This document shows positions 23,901 to 34,539 of a stretch of 64,000 nucleotides of DNA, in pieces. The position numbers and the translations under genes were made by a program. The notes beneath the pieces are model-generated. The model was not told where the DNA came from. It made no database searches and was given only the letters and a program-made list of their open reading frames with translations. Within the stretch, counting starts at the first letter, position 1; every line of letters starts with the position of its first letter. The stretch spans positions 1,798,001 through 1,862,000 of the forward strand of contig ML978123.1 of assembly GCA_010015805.1 (NCBI GenBank), written 5' to 3'. Source of the stretch: Rhizodiscina lignyota. Its lineage: Eukaryota > Ascomycota > Dothideomycetes > Aulographales > Rhizodiscinaceae.

Positions 23901-24394
23901 CGCATGAGGTCCAGCCTCCTTGCGAGGACAGCGATGACTTCGACCCTGTGGCCATCGAACAGACAATTGCAGAAACTCGCCAGAAGCTTTTGGCGATGGA
24001 ACCGATGGTGTGGGTCAGATATGACGACCTTGCGCAGGAGGTGGGCAACCAGGAGTGGCTGGAGGGTCTTACTCTCACCAAGACCACATGCAGCGTCTCT
24101 GCTGCAAACGGCGTGGACACCCCTAGGAGCTTTGAGGACATGATACTCGGACTCAAAGGCATCATCCAACAACATCAGGCGGCTGTGCTCACACCGCCGT
24201 CAGTCACGATGGAGGAGGGAAAGATCAACGGCGTCGAGAATATGGAACGCTCACCTCCAGCAACGTCGCCTTCAGCAGTGGTGCCAGACATTCAAGACAC
24301 TCAACGCGAAACTGGAAGCGGTGAAGCGATGGAAGTTGATCAAGAGACCAAGGAGGCGGAAGGTGCGGAAGGTATTCCGGCAGGGGTTGTTTGA
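20951..24394 (+). CDS. large ankyrin-repeat protein, Hos4-type (Set3 complex-like)
   Basis: Single exon, 1147 residues. A long basic, Ser/Pro-rich N-terminal half is followed by an ankyrin array at about residues 335-435 (motifs such as AAFDAAPEEL, AALNGHADVVQFLISKG, NGHLEVVKLLLDAGVN) and a second set near 520-590. Lys/Arg-rich linkers with AT-hook-like GRPPGRPRK (about residues 757-765) and a charged coiled coil (EKEAARQRLASERARLVEEQ) come next. A conserved C-terminal domain begins near residue 880 with the segment ALRGACEKGRNRPLHFSG. This layout fits fungal Hos4-like ankyrin proteins, partners of the Set3 histone deacetylase complex in the nucleus. That role is inferred from architecture only. 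Confidence 0.75.
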   Translation: MTSGILAGSNASPHKTVAPAEKSAENLPVRSLSPLKNTSASPRPPSPVSASDKINSATHTANDNEVANGVNGHNESEAETEILSGAEQDKTKGKRKVVKAEECGDGTQTRPLTSPRQSRRQSDVTERANGSSERKNADRNGHKRISNGERHEKAGHSKSASPSNRSHSKAATDSTDTGRQSPSVDTAPSPTVASSDRGRATSISGTRKRKIREEHHLRNLEPPRQRIKSDLSTKSPATHNLRGQPASPSQTSPGLRSHKRSQSTQSIITSAHNRKRRELSSNREQKRWRSDTSSDASSSPQPNTPAAAFQHPSTRKKRSSHRSMTSPTRATSHLGHPKKNVDKFGATRLARECEKGNIEAVRAAFDAAPEELNQEDFAGFAPIQKAALNGHADVVQFLISKGCRTDCHSKEHDTPLIDSVENGHLEVVKLLLDAGVNPHHQNKKGERALDVLNNDEDNVEEIEQALLKAMREHSSDDDAATEPAVPSRDVGEKSERNDLLYLESTLGNLRKYAAKGDAVAVDHFLNSVVPDNACAIAAARGGHEIVLNLLLASASPRLEQDMDPSKHDETPLTVAIGRGHLGVLRMLLDQDNFNPTRRNKEGKTYFELAQERRGPKWQQEVELLQERYDEFKTKRQAAKKRVMGPHSAEKAAKVAKLRSPKSPEARKTARALSPAPSVEAKASSTSVKAKVKREKSGDGISALRRTSDDLEPKRSRVAIAKEFGSARDAKARRRRVVDDDDSDSDRVEEVVPKRVGRPPGRPRKSSEVSTKNPKAPSSPTARREKLKDKEKRHSSMSKAKDTDKENEKEDEEMADAPLPPEPIVVKEVVKQHTPEPVRLRRIAEQEKEAARQRLASERARLVEEQRIAEIKHKEWLARIAKLPNALRGACEKGRNRPLHFSGEEMGVSMNFLPIHTVPLSHLDPDCSVEKRGEEWMLSFQAVGVLGLREIDVTSQEATRKWQTRPVTDDQKKRFFKHYDISQLAHEVQPPCEDSDDFDPVAIEQTIAETRQKLLAMEPMVWVRYDDLAQEVGNQEWLEGLTLTKTTCSVSAANGVDTPRSFEDMILGLKGIIQQHQAAVLTPPSVTMEEGKINGVENMERSPPATSPSAVVPDIQDTQRETGSGEAMEVDQETKEAEGAEGIPAGVV

Positions 24395-25489
24395 AGAAAG
24401 GCAGTTGGCCTACGTCGCTCGCTCGTTGTGGCTTGTTGTATGACGGTTTCTGATTCCCTATGTCGAATGAACGAATGAGCTCTTGGCTCAATACTTACTG
24501 CATAGACCCGAAAACGGCAAAAAGGGTCTCGGCGAACAGGATTGGGCTGGGCTCCTCAGGCCATGGCGGGTATATGGAGCTCGCTTGAGCAATTGCTTGT
24601 TGTCACGTCTATCACGGTAGAATGTCTCTTTAACACATGCGAAATGCAAGAATCGAAAGTATTATTATTGGCGACTGCGTTTGCTCTCGGATTATTTTGA
24701 TATTGCTGTGATGTCGACTTACTGTCAGCATCACTGCTCGAACTAGCAAGATGTCTCGTGGAGCCTGACTCGGTGAGTGCTTGGCTGGAAAAAGCCAATG
24801 GCACCACATCGCGGCGGCATCAATTGTCCGTCTCGTGAGACTCACACCAGCCACAAGCCAAGCTTAGGGACGACTTGGCTCCTGCTTTAAAGTATTTAAC
24901 CTCGACATCCCTATCTCTTGGCTCGACGTTCTGGTCCCTCCCCTCCAACATACCTTGTGCACTTGGCTCATAGGACCGCTCGCTAGCATCCTTCCCCTTT
25001 GTCCCCAGAATCTGACGGCTAAGCACGTTCCCTTTCTATTGGATGTCCGCCGGACAAAGCAGCACCATAGGTCGTCTGTCTGGTGGCATGACCTCACGCT
25101 GATCCTGTGCGGCGTCCAGTCTGGAAGAATCCGATTTCTTATGTCGCCGCTCACCCCACAATTGACGCAAGTGAGGCCCGGATATCGCAGGTGGGTCCGT
25201 CCAGTGGTAAGCCACCGAGAATTGGTGCTCCCATCATAGACCTGCTGTGCTCGACGCGTTTCGTGTCGATGAATATTTAAGCCCAACGTCGCTTTGCGCC
25301 GGGCTTCCTCGGTGTCCACAATCTCCAACTCCGGACTGGTCTCCGTCAGATTTCAATTCGTCTACCGTCTCACTGTTATATCTTGTTTTTTCCGCCGTCC
25401 CCTCTCTCAAAAAGAAGCCCACTTCCATTCAAAACCCCACAAATCGCACACAACCCTCTTGGGCAATTTTCACATATCCTGCATACGTC
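24395..25489. other. intergenic
   Basis: A 154-codon minus-strand frame at 24864-25328 has atypical composition and no family signal, so it is not called. The end of the stretch is the pyrimidine-rich leader of the next gene. Confidence 0.5.
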
Positions 25490-25930
25490 ATGGCAGCAAC
25501 GACAGAAGCTCCACCGCCATTGTACGAGGACATCTCCCCCCTCACGACCACGACGACGAACGGCAGCAGCATAGCCACTCCCGCGCAACCTCGCCCACGC
25601 CGCAGGTCCTCCGCGCAGCAGGCCCCGCCGCCGCAGTACAAGCGCGCGCGTGCCGACGACGAAGCGTATCTCGCTGCACTGCGCGCGTGGGCCGAGGAGA
25701 GGAAGTACGTTGTGCCGGGCGAAGACGGTACGCTGCCGGATATCAGGGGCGGCGTGCGGATGTCGGGCCCGATGACGGTGAGGGAGGAGGATCTGGTGGG
25801 GAGGAGGAAGAAGGAGAGGAAGGATAGTGCTATTGAGGGCGATGGGCAGGAGGGTGAGGGTAGGGAGAGGAGGGGTTCCAGACTGAGTAGAATATTTAGG
25901 AAGATGAGTGGGTCTGCGGAGGGGAGGTGA
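25490..25930 (+). CDS. small basic protein with two PPxY motifs
   Basis: Single exon, 146 residues, ATG in good context (CGTCATGGC). No domain is recognised. It carries PPLY at residues 9-12 and PPQY at 47-50, both followed by charged residues. PPxY is the ligand of WW domains, including those of Rsp5/Nedd4 ubiquitin ligases. A probable helix follows (EAYLAALRAWAEERKY, about 58-73), then a Lys/Arg/Glu-rich stretch and a basic amphipathic end (RLSRIFRKMSG) that could touch membranes or RNA. It may be an Rsp5 adaptor or substrate; this is inference. The overlapping minus-strand frame of 193 codons looks like a shadow. Confidence 0.7.
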   Translation: MAATTEAPPPLYEDISPLTTTTTNGSSIATPAQPRPRRRSSAQQAPPPQYKRARADDEAYLAALRAWAEERKYVVPGEDGTLPDIRGGVRMSGPMTVREEDLVGRRKKERKDSAIEGDGQEGEGRERRGSRLSRIFRKMSGSAEGR

Positions 25931-27059
25931 GAGGTGGAATGGAGGAGGGATGAGGGAATGGGCTTGATGCTTTCATTCTGAGGACTCAGGAGGGAACGTC
26001 CACTGTGCATTTTGGCTGCATTGGTTCAATTGGAGTGAGAGCAGATTCCATGGTTCATTCGGGCTTGCCAGATCTTGAGCTTCCCCCCGCGTTTGGTTTG
26101 GCAATATGCATGGTGGGTTCCGAAATAGCTAGCTGCATTGTCATACGTTCACCCAGCTTGTTGGAAATTGGATACCAGAGCTAGCGAACTGAAAACGTCC
26201 CATCTGCATCTCGTGCATATAAGGCTGAAGTACAGCTTGCATTTGTATGACTTTCAAGATTAGATATGGGATATCGGGGAGATAAGCAGGAAGGATACAC
26301 CCAGTATCGTACGGTGCCCCGTGCTCTTATATATAGGGCGAGAGCGCAAGTTTGCTCCCATCTCATCAACCACCAAGACATGATACAGAATGCATCCAAA
26401 GCACCCTCTGAGTATCCTGTATACCTACGATATTGAGCGAATGCTAGACGATGTCAAGCGCACAGCGTGCCTCCTCGATGCTTGCTCCCTTCGGGTCCTA
26501 CCGATAGCTCTTTGAAACGATCTATAGATCTCGTACTCCAGTAATAAGGCCTATCAGGCGAGCTCTCCTGCATGCTTGACCTCAATAGCGTCATGGCGAA
26601 AGCTTAAGTGTTATCCAATATACTCCATTTCTTCATTGTAGAGCTTCATCGTTCGCATTGTTCGCATCGTCCGGTTGCCGTGATACGCAACACCATTCAT
26701 TTGCTGCTCACTCTCAGCTGTGGGCCTTAGGCCCCACCAAGTTCACACGCAAGCCCACACCAGAATGACGACGAGAAGGATCCACACCAGTGATCACCCA
26801 TTCGCCTTTCACCCCGCTGGAGCTCGCTCGAAGCCGATTGTATAGCGCTCGACTTGCCGCTTCTGCCGACACTTGCATCCGCTCCCCGCGACGAGCGCCT
26901 ATTGAACCAAAACTTGACACAAACATTGGAGAGAAAGACTAATTCCCTACGGGCTTTCTTACCGTTCTTTAGATACTACGTACACAACTCTTGTCTTCAC
27001 TTTCTCCGCCAACTCTCCTTATCTCTAGTCTCAGACAGCGGCACAACAAAAATGTCACT
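25931..27059. other. intergenic, upstream region of the MFS gene
   Basis: About 1.1 kb with no supported gene. A very short upstream ORF sits at its end. Confidence 0.5.
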
Positions 27060-27063
27060 ATGA
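27052..27063 (+). promoter_or_regulatory. three-codon upstream ORF overlapping the MFS start (ATGA)
   Basis: ATG TCA CTA TGA runs from 27052 to 27063. Its stop overlaps the main ATG at 27060-27062 in the form ATGA. Ribosomes starting at the first ATG would stop exactly at the main start. Confidence 0.6.
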
Positions 27064-28777
27064 CTGTGGTTCCACCGAATGAAGCCATCATAGAGGCGAG
27101 AGCCCCCGATGTGGAAAAGGCGGAACCGAAATCCATCACAGCAGAGGCCATAGAGTTGCGCGAAAACCCGTTTACGGACAACAGTGCCGCATCAACAAAT
27201 GTCGCTCGATCGCCCTCATCCTCAAGTCAACACACCGCGCACACGCTGTCTACCATCCGCCAAATAGCTCTCGTTGTCATCGTCACAGGAGCGGCCTTCC
27301 TCAACACCCTTGGAATTCAAGCCGTGGTTATCCTCCTTCCGAATATCGGCCATGAACTCTCCATACCCGTGGCGCGCCAACAATGGATTGTCTCAGCATA
27401 CTCCTTGACCTTCGGCTGCTTCCTCCTTCTCTTCGGCAGGCTCGCCGACATCTTTGGCAAGCGGCGTGTGTACCTAGCTGGTTCAGCGTGGCTAACGGTC
27501 ATCACCATCATCATTCCGTTTGTGAAGAATGAAATCGCATTTGACCTCTTTCGAGGCCTCCAGGGCTTGGGCGCTGCAGCGAACGTGCCAACCGCCATCG
27601 GCATTCTAGGCATTACGTTTCCTCCTGGGAAAGCCAAGAATTATGCATTCGCCTTCTACGGCGGAGGCGCTCCCATGGGCGCCATCTTCGGCAACATCTT
27701 GGGTGGCGTGCTGGGTACGTACATCGACTGGCAGTGGGTGTTTTGGTGAGTCTCTGCGATAGTCGACCTCTCCGGTCATACTCGCGCTACGTGATGATTG
27801 ATTCAATGCTCAGGATTCTATCCATATTTGCTGCAACCAACACAGTAGCATCCTACTTCGTCATCCCCCCACAGCCCTCTCAACCACGGTTGCAAGGCTC
27901 AAAACGCAACGTCGACTGGATCGGCGGCTTCCTCATCACCGCTGGCCTCCTAGTCCTCCTCTTTGCCCTCACGGAAGGCAACGTCGTCGGGTGGTCTACG
28001 CCCTGGGTCCCTGTACTCATAGGCCTCTCTATCGTCCTCATCATCGCCTTCGTCATCTGGCAGGATGTACTCGAGCGCAAGACGGACCGCGCGCCACTCA
28101 TGAAAGTCTCAATATTTGCCTCGATGCAATTCAGCGCAGCCATCATCACCATGTTCCTCTTCTTCGCCGCCTTCAACAACTACCTCATCTTCGCGACGTA
28201 CTACTACCAGCTGTACCAGGGCCTGTCGGTGATCCAGACCACGCTACGCTTCATCCCCAATGGTGTCGTTGGCACGTGCCTCATCGTTGTCATGGCGCAT
28301 ATTATGAGCCGCGTGCGTGGCAACTACATCTTGATCTTCAGCCTGCTGAGCGTCGGCGTCTCGAACACCCTCATGGCGGTGCCTATACCACCATCGACAA
28401 CGTACTGGGCGTATGGCTTCCCGGCCATGATATTCTGCGTGTGCGGCGCGGACACCCTGTTCCCCACGCTTTCCTTGTTCGTGTCCATGAGCCTGCCGCT
28501 GGAAGACCAGGCGCTTGGAGGCGGGCTGATCAACGCCGTCGGTCAGATGGGGAGGGCGGTAGGCCTGGCGGTTGCGACTGCAATCCAGGTTGCGGTCACC
28601 GCGCACCAGAAGCACGAGACTGTGGCCGAGGTGGGAACGGCGGAACCGAAAGTTCATGATTCCGCTTTGCTCAGCGGTTTGAGGGCGGCATTCTGGTTCA
28701 ACTTTGCAACATCAACGACTGCATTGGTAGTGGTTCTGTTTGCATTTCGGAGGGCAGGCGTTATCGGCAAGAGGTAG
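27060..28777 (+). CDS. MFS transporter, DHA2-type drug/boron efflux family
   Basis: A proton-driven membrane exporter. Exons are 27060-27745 and 27814-28777, joined across a 68-nt GTGAGT..CAG intron that splits a Trp codon, giving 549 residues. After an 80-residue polar N-terminus come about 14 hydrophobic segments. Motif A is clear as GRLADIFGKRRVYLAGS, and the QQWIVSAYSLTFGCFLLLF helix is typical of the Atr1/Sge1-like drug:H+ antiporter-2 group. Aminotriazole, borate or toxin export are known activities in that group; the substrate here cannot be read. It is convergent with the Zn2Cys6 regulator at 29054, a common pairing for exporters but not proof of control. Confidence 0.85.
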
Positions 28778-29053
28778 ATTGTCGATCTTACCAGGGCATT
28801 GGGTAATGTTTGACGATTCTATGAAACGAGGGCAGGCATCCATTTTTATTGGGCATTTCTACAGCGGGCGCGAGCGAGCAAAAGCACTTTTGGCATTCAC
28901 CATCTTCAATTGATACAATGAAGCTTGCTTCAACTTACCCATGGCATATAGATAATCGAGTCGAAAGGCCGTGTCTTCCCAGTAACAAACACCCGTAGAT
29001 CCAGCATATATCACGTCAATTCGTAACATTCGTATATCCTCGGCCCGGAGAGT

Positions 29054-31524
29054 CTAGTAACTCCTCTTTCTGCGCTTCGACCACGGCTCGTCAACCAATG
29101 TCGTAGAAGGCGGTCCGTCGAAAAGCGACTCCCGCGGCATGCTCCAACCCATCCGCTCTATTGCGCTAGGGGCCACGAGACCATTCGATATATGGCTGTA
29201 ACCATTTATGCCCGTAGACGCACCCTCATCGTGCCGTGCGAAACCGTTCAGATGCGGGACCTCGGGCCCGTGAAGCGCCGCCTGTGCGTCGCTGCGGAAT
29301 CTATCTTTCATGGGAAGCGGTTGCCGATCGGGGAGTGGCGGCAGTATTGAGTTACTGGTTTGATTCGGATGTTGGGGCGGAGAGAAGTGGGCGTCAGACA
29401 TCACAGGGACAGGCTCCACACTCCGCTTCGTATCTTTGTCACCGAAAGGCTTGCACACCAGCTCGAGCAGCGACTGCGCAACGGTCGAAAGGCCTTTCGG
29501 CCCGCTGCCAAGCTGCCATGTCGACGGCTGTGCGAGCGTCGTCAGTCCGTCTTGGGTAATCAGAAAGTCGTAGTACGGCTGTAGGGTCTGGAGGAACTTC
29601 TCCGCGGCAGGATCCATTTCTGCGGAAAATGCGAGGACGCGAAGACATGTCTCCACGAACGTGAAGTCTCCCTTGGAACCGAAGGCTGCCTTGGTGCGCA
29701 GCAACTTCCGCGCGATGTCGTGGAGGATGACCACTGCTGCGGTGAAGGAGTGGAAGATGACGAGCCAGCACTTCTTGAATATCACGTTGTCGTCGTGGAG
29801 GCGGCCGAGGATTGTAGCGGACGACCTTGCGGCGTTCATGCCGTCTTCGCAGTATACCGAGACCTGTGGGTACATGTCATCCTGCGTGAGGACGGAGAGG
29901 ACGTCGTCCCGCTGGGCGGAGGCTAACATGACTCGTCTGTAGATTAGCATAAGCGCGCCGTAGTATATCATGTGGATGAAGTTGATCGGTACGAGGACCT
30001 CGGGAGGAGCGTCTGAGATCCTCACTGCTTCCAAATGCAGTTCGAGAGCGAGATTTGTATGCCATTGGCGCAGGTCGGCGGTGACAGCCGCAATCTCGTT
30101 CATGCCCGCAGCTTCTGAGCCAAACAAGACTCGCACTACGCGAGCCGTGAGTATTGATACTTTCGTCATCTCGGCCTGCACTGTGTCGAAGGCTCTACAT
30201 CCGAGATCGACGGGTATCTCCATCTCTTTGAGAAGTTCGACCACGAGAATGGAGTTTGATATAGCAGGCGTATATCCCAGCGTCGACGTAAGCCATGACT
30301 CCAGGAACATAAAAGTCCTCCAGACCCTCTTCATCTCCCACCAGGTGATATCGGGGATATTTGGCGATCGTACTCTTTCGTGCAGTCCATGTCGACGCAC
30401 GATGCTTAATCCCAGCTCAATGTACGACAGGGCGACAGCGTTCTTGTTCATGATGTTATACATTGCAAGACACACGATTATCTTCGTGGCGGCCAGCCGA
30501 TTTGCTTCCAACGCGTCCTCCAGAAGCGACTTTGCCACATGATAGCTTTTGACATCTAGCCCAGCGAAGGTCTCGTCATTCACATATTGCGAGCCTATAG
30601 CTATTATGCCGAACATCTCCGCGAGTCGAACGGGCGAGTTGATCTCTCCGCGCTCGTAGACTGCTCGCCATATCTCTACCCCTTGTTCACGCGAGAACAC
30701 GTGGAATAGCGTGCCGCTGCACTTGTAGAAGTTTATGATAGCTGCGTAAGCAATGTCCTTCTCCGGCAATTCCAAAAAGCCTTCGTATGGACTTGTATTC
30801 AGATTAGTGTGCGTAGACGTTGATGATGTGGCATTAGTCATCAGCACGGCAGCTGCATGTGGAGGGCTTTGGAAAGAGATCGTTGTCGAGTCCTCTAAAG
30901 GAGGTTGTAACGGTTGAGATAATGGTAGATCAGTAGCATGCTGCAACTGTTGGACAATATCTCGTGGGGTTGATGTCGTAGACAATGTAGTAGCGCCAAG
31001 GGAACCGTTGGTGGAACTTCGCAGCGCAGTTTTTACAGCGGCCAGGAAATCTGGATCGTTGCGTATATGTGCGACAGTTGCTTGGACCTCTGCCGGGGAG
31101 CCTGATTGAAGGGAGTAGCACACCTGGAGCATCGTACCAAGTGCTTTTTCCAGGTTCAGCTTCTTGGACCGTAGGCTTTGGACTCGCGTCTCTCCAGCTT
31201 CGACATCATACACACATACTGAGTGGCGGGAGGTGCACGCCGAACAGACTGGACGTTGACCATTGCACTGATGAAGGAATAAGCTCAATATGAAAATAGG
31301 AATTCGATTGGGGCTAGTGCAAGTTGAACATCCTGTGATGTGATGCGAAAGGGAGTGGAGATGCATACTCTTGTCTTTTTCTTGCGGCAAGCATCGCAAG
31401 CAGCGGCAATGATCTTTCGCTTAGGTTTCTTGCTGTTTGGATTCCTCTGGACTCCAGTAAGGCTTCGTGTTTCTTGTTGCTCAGAATTTGGAGGAACACA
31501 CGGTAGGATGAGACGGTTGTTCAT
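29054..31524 (-). CDS. Zn(II)2Cys6 fungal transcription factor
   Basis: Two exons, 31369-31524 and 29054-31267, with a 101-nt intron placed inside the zinc cluster, giving 789 residues. Splicing creates the six-Cys cluster: CDACRKKKTRC followed by CSAC and SVC (about residues 43-72). This position for an intron is common in this family. A basic stretch (KKPKRK) precedes it. The fungal_trans middle domain is seen in WWEMKRVWRTFMFLESW near residue 390. The C-terminus is basic (WSKRRKRSY). It binds DNA in the nucleus, probably as a dimer; the target is unknown. The adjacent MFS exporter (convergent, 276 bp apart) is a candidate target by proximity only. Confidence 0.88.
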
Positions 31525-32283
31525 GTTGGAAGGACGAGATGGTAGGGTGTGAGGAACTTGCAACCGTAGAGTCGCATTGCTGCTGCGCAGCGGCTTCCTG
31601 ATAGAAAATCGGTGAAACAAGGGCGAACCTCAAGTAATTTTGAATGAGACGATGAGTTCAGGCTGAGAAATAATACATTGGCTGGGGCTGAGGAAGGCCT
31701 CCAATACGACCGGAATTGGCTCCCGGTCTCTTGTCGCACAGGCGGTAAAGAACAAAGAAACCTAATATCTGGAAATGCAGGGACATTATAGAGAACAGAG
31801 TCTATCGCACAGAAAAGAGGGGGGGGGTTTGCGCCGCATTTCAAGCAGCTGGCTGGAGTTACCCCCGAGATGTAGAACAATTGGTCGCCCTGCGACGGCC
31901 TAGAAGGATGAGGTCTGGCCCACGAAGCTCGATTACCCTAACTAATGCGAGACACCTGCCGCCCACGCCATGCTGTGGTCATAAAGGCTTTCCACGATCA
32001 CTTATCGGTATGATGATCTACGCCAGACGTGTATGGCGCAGATTGTAAAACAGAGACATGGGACAGGGGTGACAGGATGTACTTTTGGAGGTGCAAGGAT
32101 TAGGGTGCAAATATCGGTATGGTACGGTATCATAGAAATCTACATACTCGAACAGATCCGAAGAAGTGCCCGCAAGGAGTTAAGCTCAAAATACGAATGG
32201 AAGCTGGAGCCAACTCCGGCTCCTCATATCCACCCAATCCTATTCCGTTGCCCCATGTCCGGCCGAATAAAGGTGCAGGTGCC
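31525..32283. other. intergenic between the regulator and malate dehydrogenase
   Basis: Contains the regulator's promoter and the 3' region of MDH. A run of nine G lies at 31819-31827. No gene is supported. Confidence 0.5.
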
Positions 32284-33626
32284 TTACGGGTTCTGCTTGG
32301 CGAAGTCGACACCCTTCTGGATGTTCTTTTGCAGGTCACCCAAGCACACATCCAGTAGCTTCTGCTCGTAGTCTGTGATCTTACCCACTGGGTGGATCTT
32401 CTCAACACCGTTCGGGCCAAGCTCGACATTGCTGGCGAAGAAATCGCATCCCTGATCCTTGAACAGCGGGCTGTCGACGAACGTGGGCTCGATAACGCCC
32501 TTCTGGCCCTGAGCAGCCTTGAGCAGGCTCTCTGCGAAGCGCGCACCAGCCATAGCCATGGAGAGCGTAGCAGAGCCGGCACCTCCCTTAGCCTGAACAA
32601 CCTCGTCACCACCAAACTGAACGCGGTGGACGTACTCGTCGAGCTGCTCGCCCGTGAGCTCATAGCCCGCTTGTGAGAGGAGAGGAACAATGGTTGCGCC
32701 AGAGTGGCCACCAACAACAGTGATGTTCTCGTTCGCAGGGTCGGTTCCCTTGATCTGGGAGATGAAGCGGGAGGCGCGGACAACATCGAGGGTGGTGACA
32801 CCAAAGAGACGTCTGGGGTTATAGACGCCCTTGGACTTGAAGACCTCAGCGGTAATGGGGACGGTGGAGTTGACCTGCGGATTCTGTCAATGTTGGCTAA
32901 GAAAATAGAGATCGCGTGATCCTACCGGGTTGGAAATAACTAGGATATTGGCCTCTGGGGCAGACTCTGCGGCGGCCTTTGCGAGATCACGAACGATGGA
33001 AGCGTTGGTGTTGAAGAGATCTACATAAGGTTAAGCTACCGTTGCACACCATTCAGTTACTCTTGTCCGACTTACCATCACGGGTCATGCCAGGCTTGCG
33101 AGGTACGCCAGCCGGAATGAGGACAATCTCGGATCCCTTCAGGCAGTCCCTAAGGCCTGATGGAGTGGGATCATAACCGGTAACCTGTATGGTAGTCCGT
33201 CAGTCATTGGTCTTCTCAGTGCCGAAATGCAGGGCAGGTCGTACAGTGCTCTTAGTGTTGATGTGGCCAATATCGGCAGCGACACCTTGAATATCCAGTC
33301 AGACATATCCAAACATGACTACAGCATCTCAATTGAGCGTACCAGGAGCAAGGCGGATATCGTAGAGGGCGAGCTCAGAGACTCTCGGGTTCAGCTTGAG
33401 CAGAAGGGAGAGAGGTTGTCCGATACCGCCGGCAGCGCCGAGGACGGTGACTTTCGAGGCCTAGCGAGTGAGGAATTGAACATTTAGCATGCAGTCCACG
33501 TAATTGAGCTTGCGCACAGCGATTTGAACAGCTTTGGACAGCTGTCCGTGGAAAACACACCTGGCGGGTAGAGGCCGAGAAAGCTCTCCTCTGGACAGCA
33601 CCGAAAACTTGACGAACAGCAGACAT
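32284..33626 (-). CDS. MDH1: malate dehydrogenase, mitochondrial
   Basis: An NAD-dependent enzyme of the TCA cycle (malate to oxaloacetate) in the matrix. Six exons: 33561-33626, 33343-33460, 33245-33285, 33076-33184, 32926-33020 and 32284-32874, giving 339 residues as expected. Introns are 51-100 nt. The N-terminal presequence [19 protein letters not shown] has the Arg-rich form of a mitochondrial signal. Family motifs are [18 protein letters not shown] (NAD binding), [29 protein letters not shown] and the active-site [13 protein letters not shown]. The C-terminus, FAKQNP, lacks a peroxisomal signal. An alternative acceptor 9 nt upstream of the last exon could insert three residues. Confidence 0.95.
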
Positions 33627-34539
33627 GGTGGCCGAAATGCAGGGACGACAAAAGAAAGTGTAATTGGGCGGTGCAAAGAGCGATTCGAAGGGGTTGAAGA
33701 GGGATAAGGAGGATTGTTTGGATGGAGTTGTGAAGAGGGTCTAAGGTCCGAAAAAAACTGTCTGAGCACCCTAGCTCTGCCGCCAAGCACTTCTCCACGA
33801 GCTGTTAAAACGGAGTATGGGTATGCGCTTTACCGACCGCTTGTGTACCGAAGTAGCTCTATCGCTCTGCGCCTATATATCGCTGCTTGAGCCTTGTATC
33901 AGGCCCACGAAATGATCATACGACCTCTAATCAGTCATGATTGCGTATCTCTATAGCTGGTTAGAGGGCTCGGCGAAGTCGGGACGGAAACAGCATCCGC
34001 TCTCCATCCGACACTTCCCTCACTTCCCTTATTCCTTCCACCCTCAGCCTTGCCTTCAACTTCAAAAGCTCTACGAAGTAGCTTAATATCGCTCAATTCG
34101 ACCACCACCGTGTCCGCCTCTGGTGCTCGAGGCCATGTCGTTCGACTTACCGCGAAAAGATGCGGTGCCTGTCTGCCACCTTGACTCCACTTCTGGCGCA
34201 TGTAAGCGTCTCGAAAATCCATACAGGTTTGACATGCTGTCGGATCATTGAAATGAGAGCCTGACCTGCCTTCGGTCTGCGTTATCTACTCTTGCCACTG
34301 CAATTGAACTTTGGTTCAAACCATTGGTGAAAAACGCTAAGGTAGGAACATCGAATGATGCGACGACGCCGGACTTAATAAACCTCTCCATGTCCGCAAT
34401 GACGCTATTTAGATACCTAACATTTGTTTCTCATAACAATCTACTCTATGTCAAGGCATTCAGCCATCCTTGGTCACAATCTTTAACCTCTCCTATCTTT
34501 GCTCTGAGGCCTTGATTCTGCACAGTAAACAGTATCAAT
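33627..34539. other. intergenic, divergent upstream regions
   Basis: About 0.9 kb between the MDH start and the NmrA-like gene. No gene, tRNA or repeat is recognised. Confidence 0.5.

Noticed and set aside
24864-25328. 154-codon minus-strand frame
   Set aside because: Trp/Arg/Cys-rich composition without pattern, lies in the 5' region of the small PPxY gene and has no splice partners.
25429-26010. 193-codon minus-strand frame
   Set aside because: Antisense to the PPxY protein; Ser/Leu/Pro-rich in the way expected of a shadow frame.
31819-31827. Run of nine G
   Set aside because: A single homopolymer with no partner runs; does not form a quadruplex motif.
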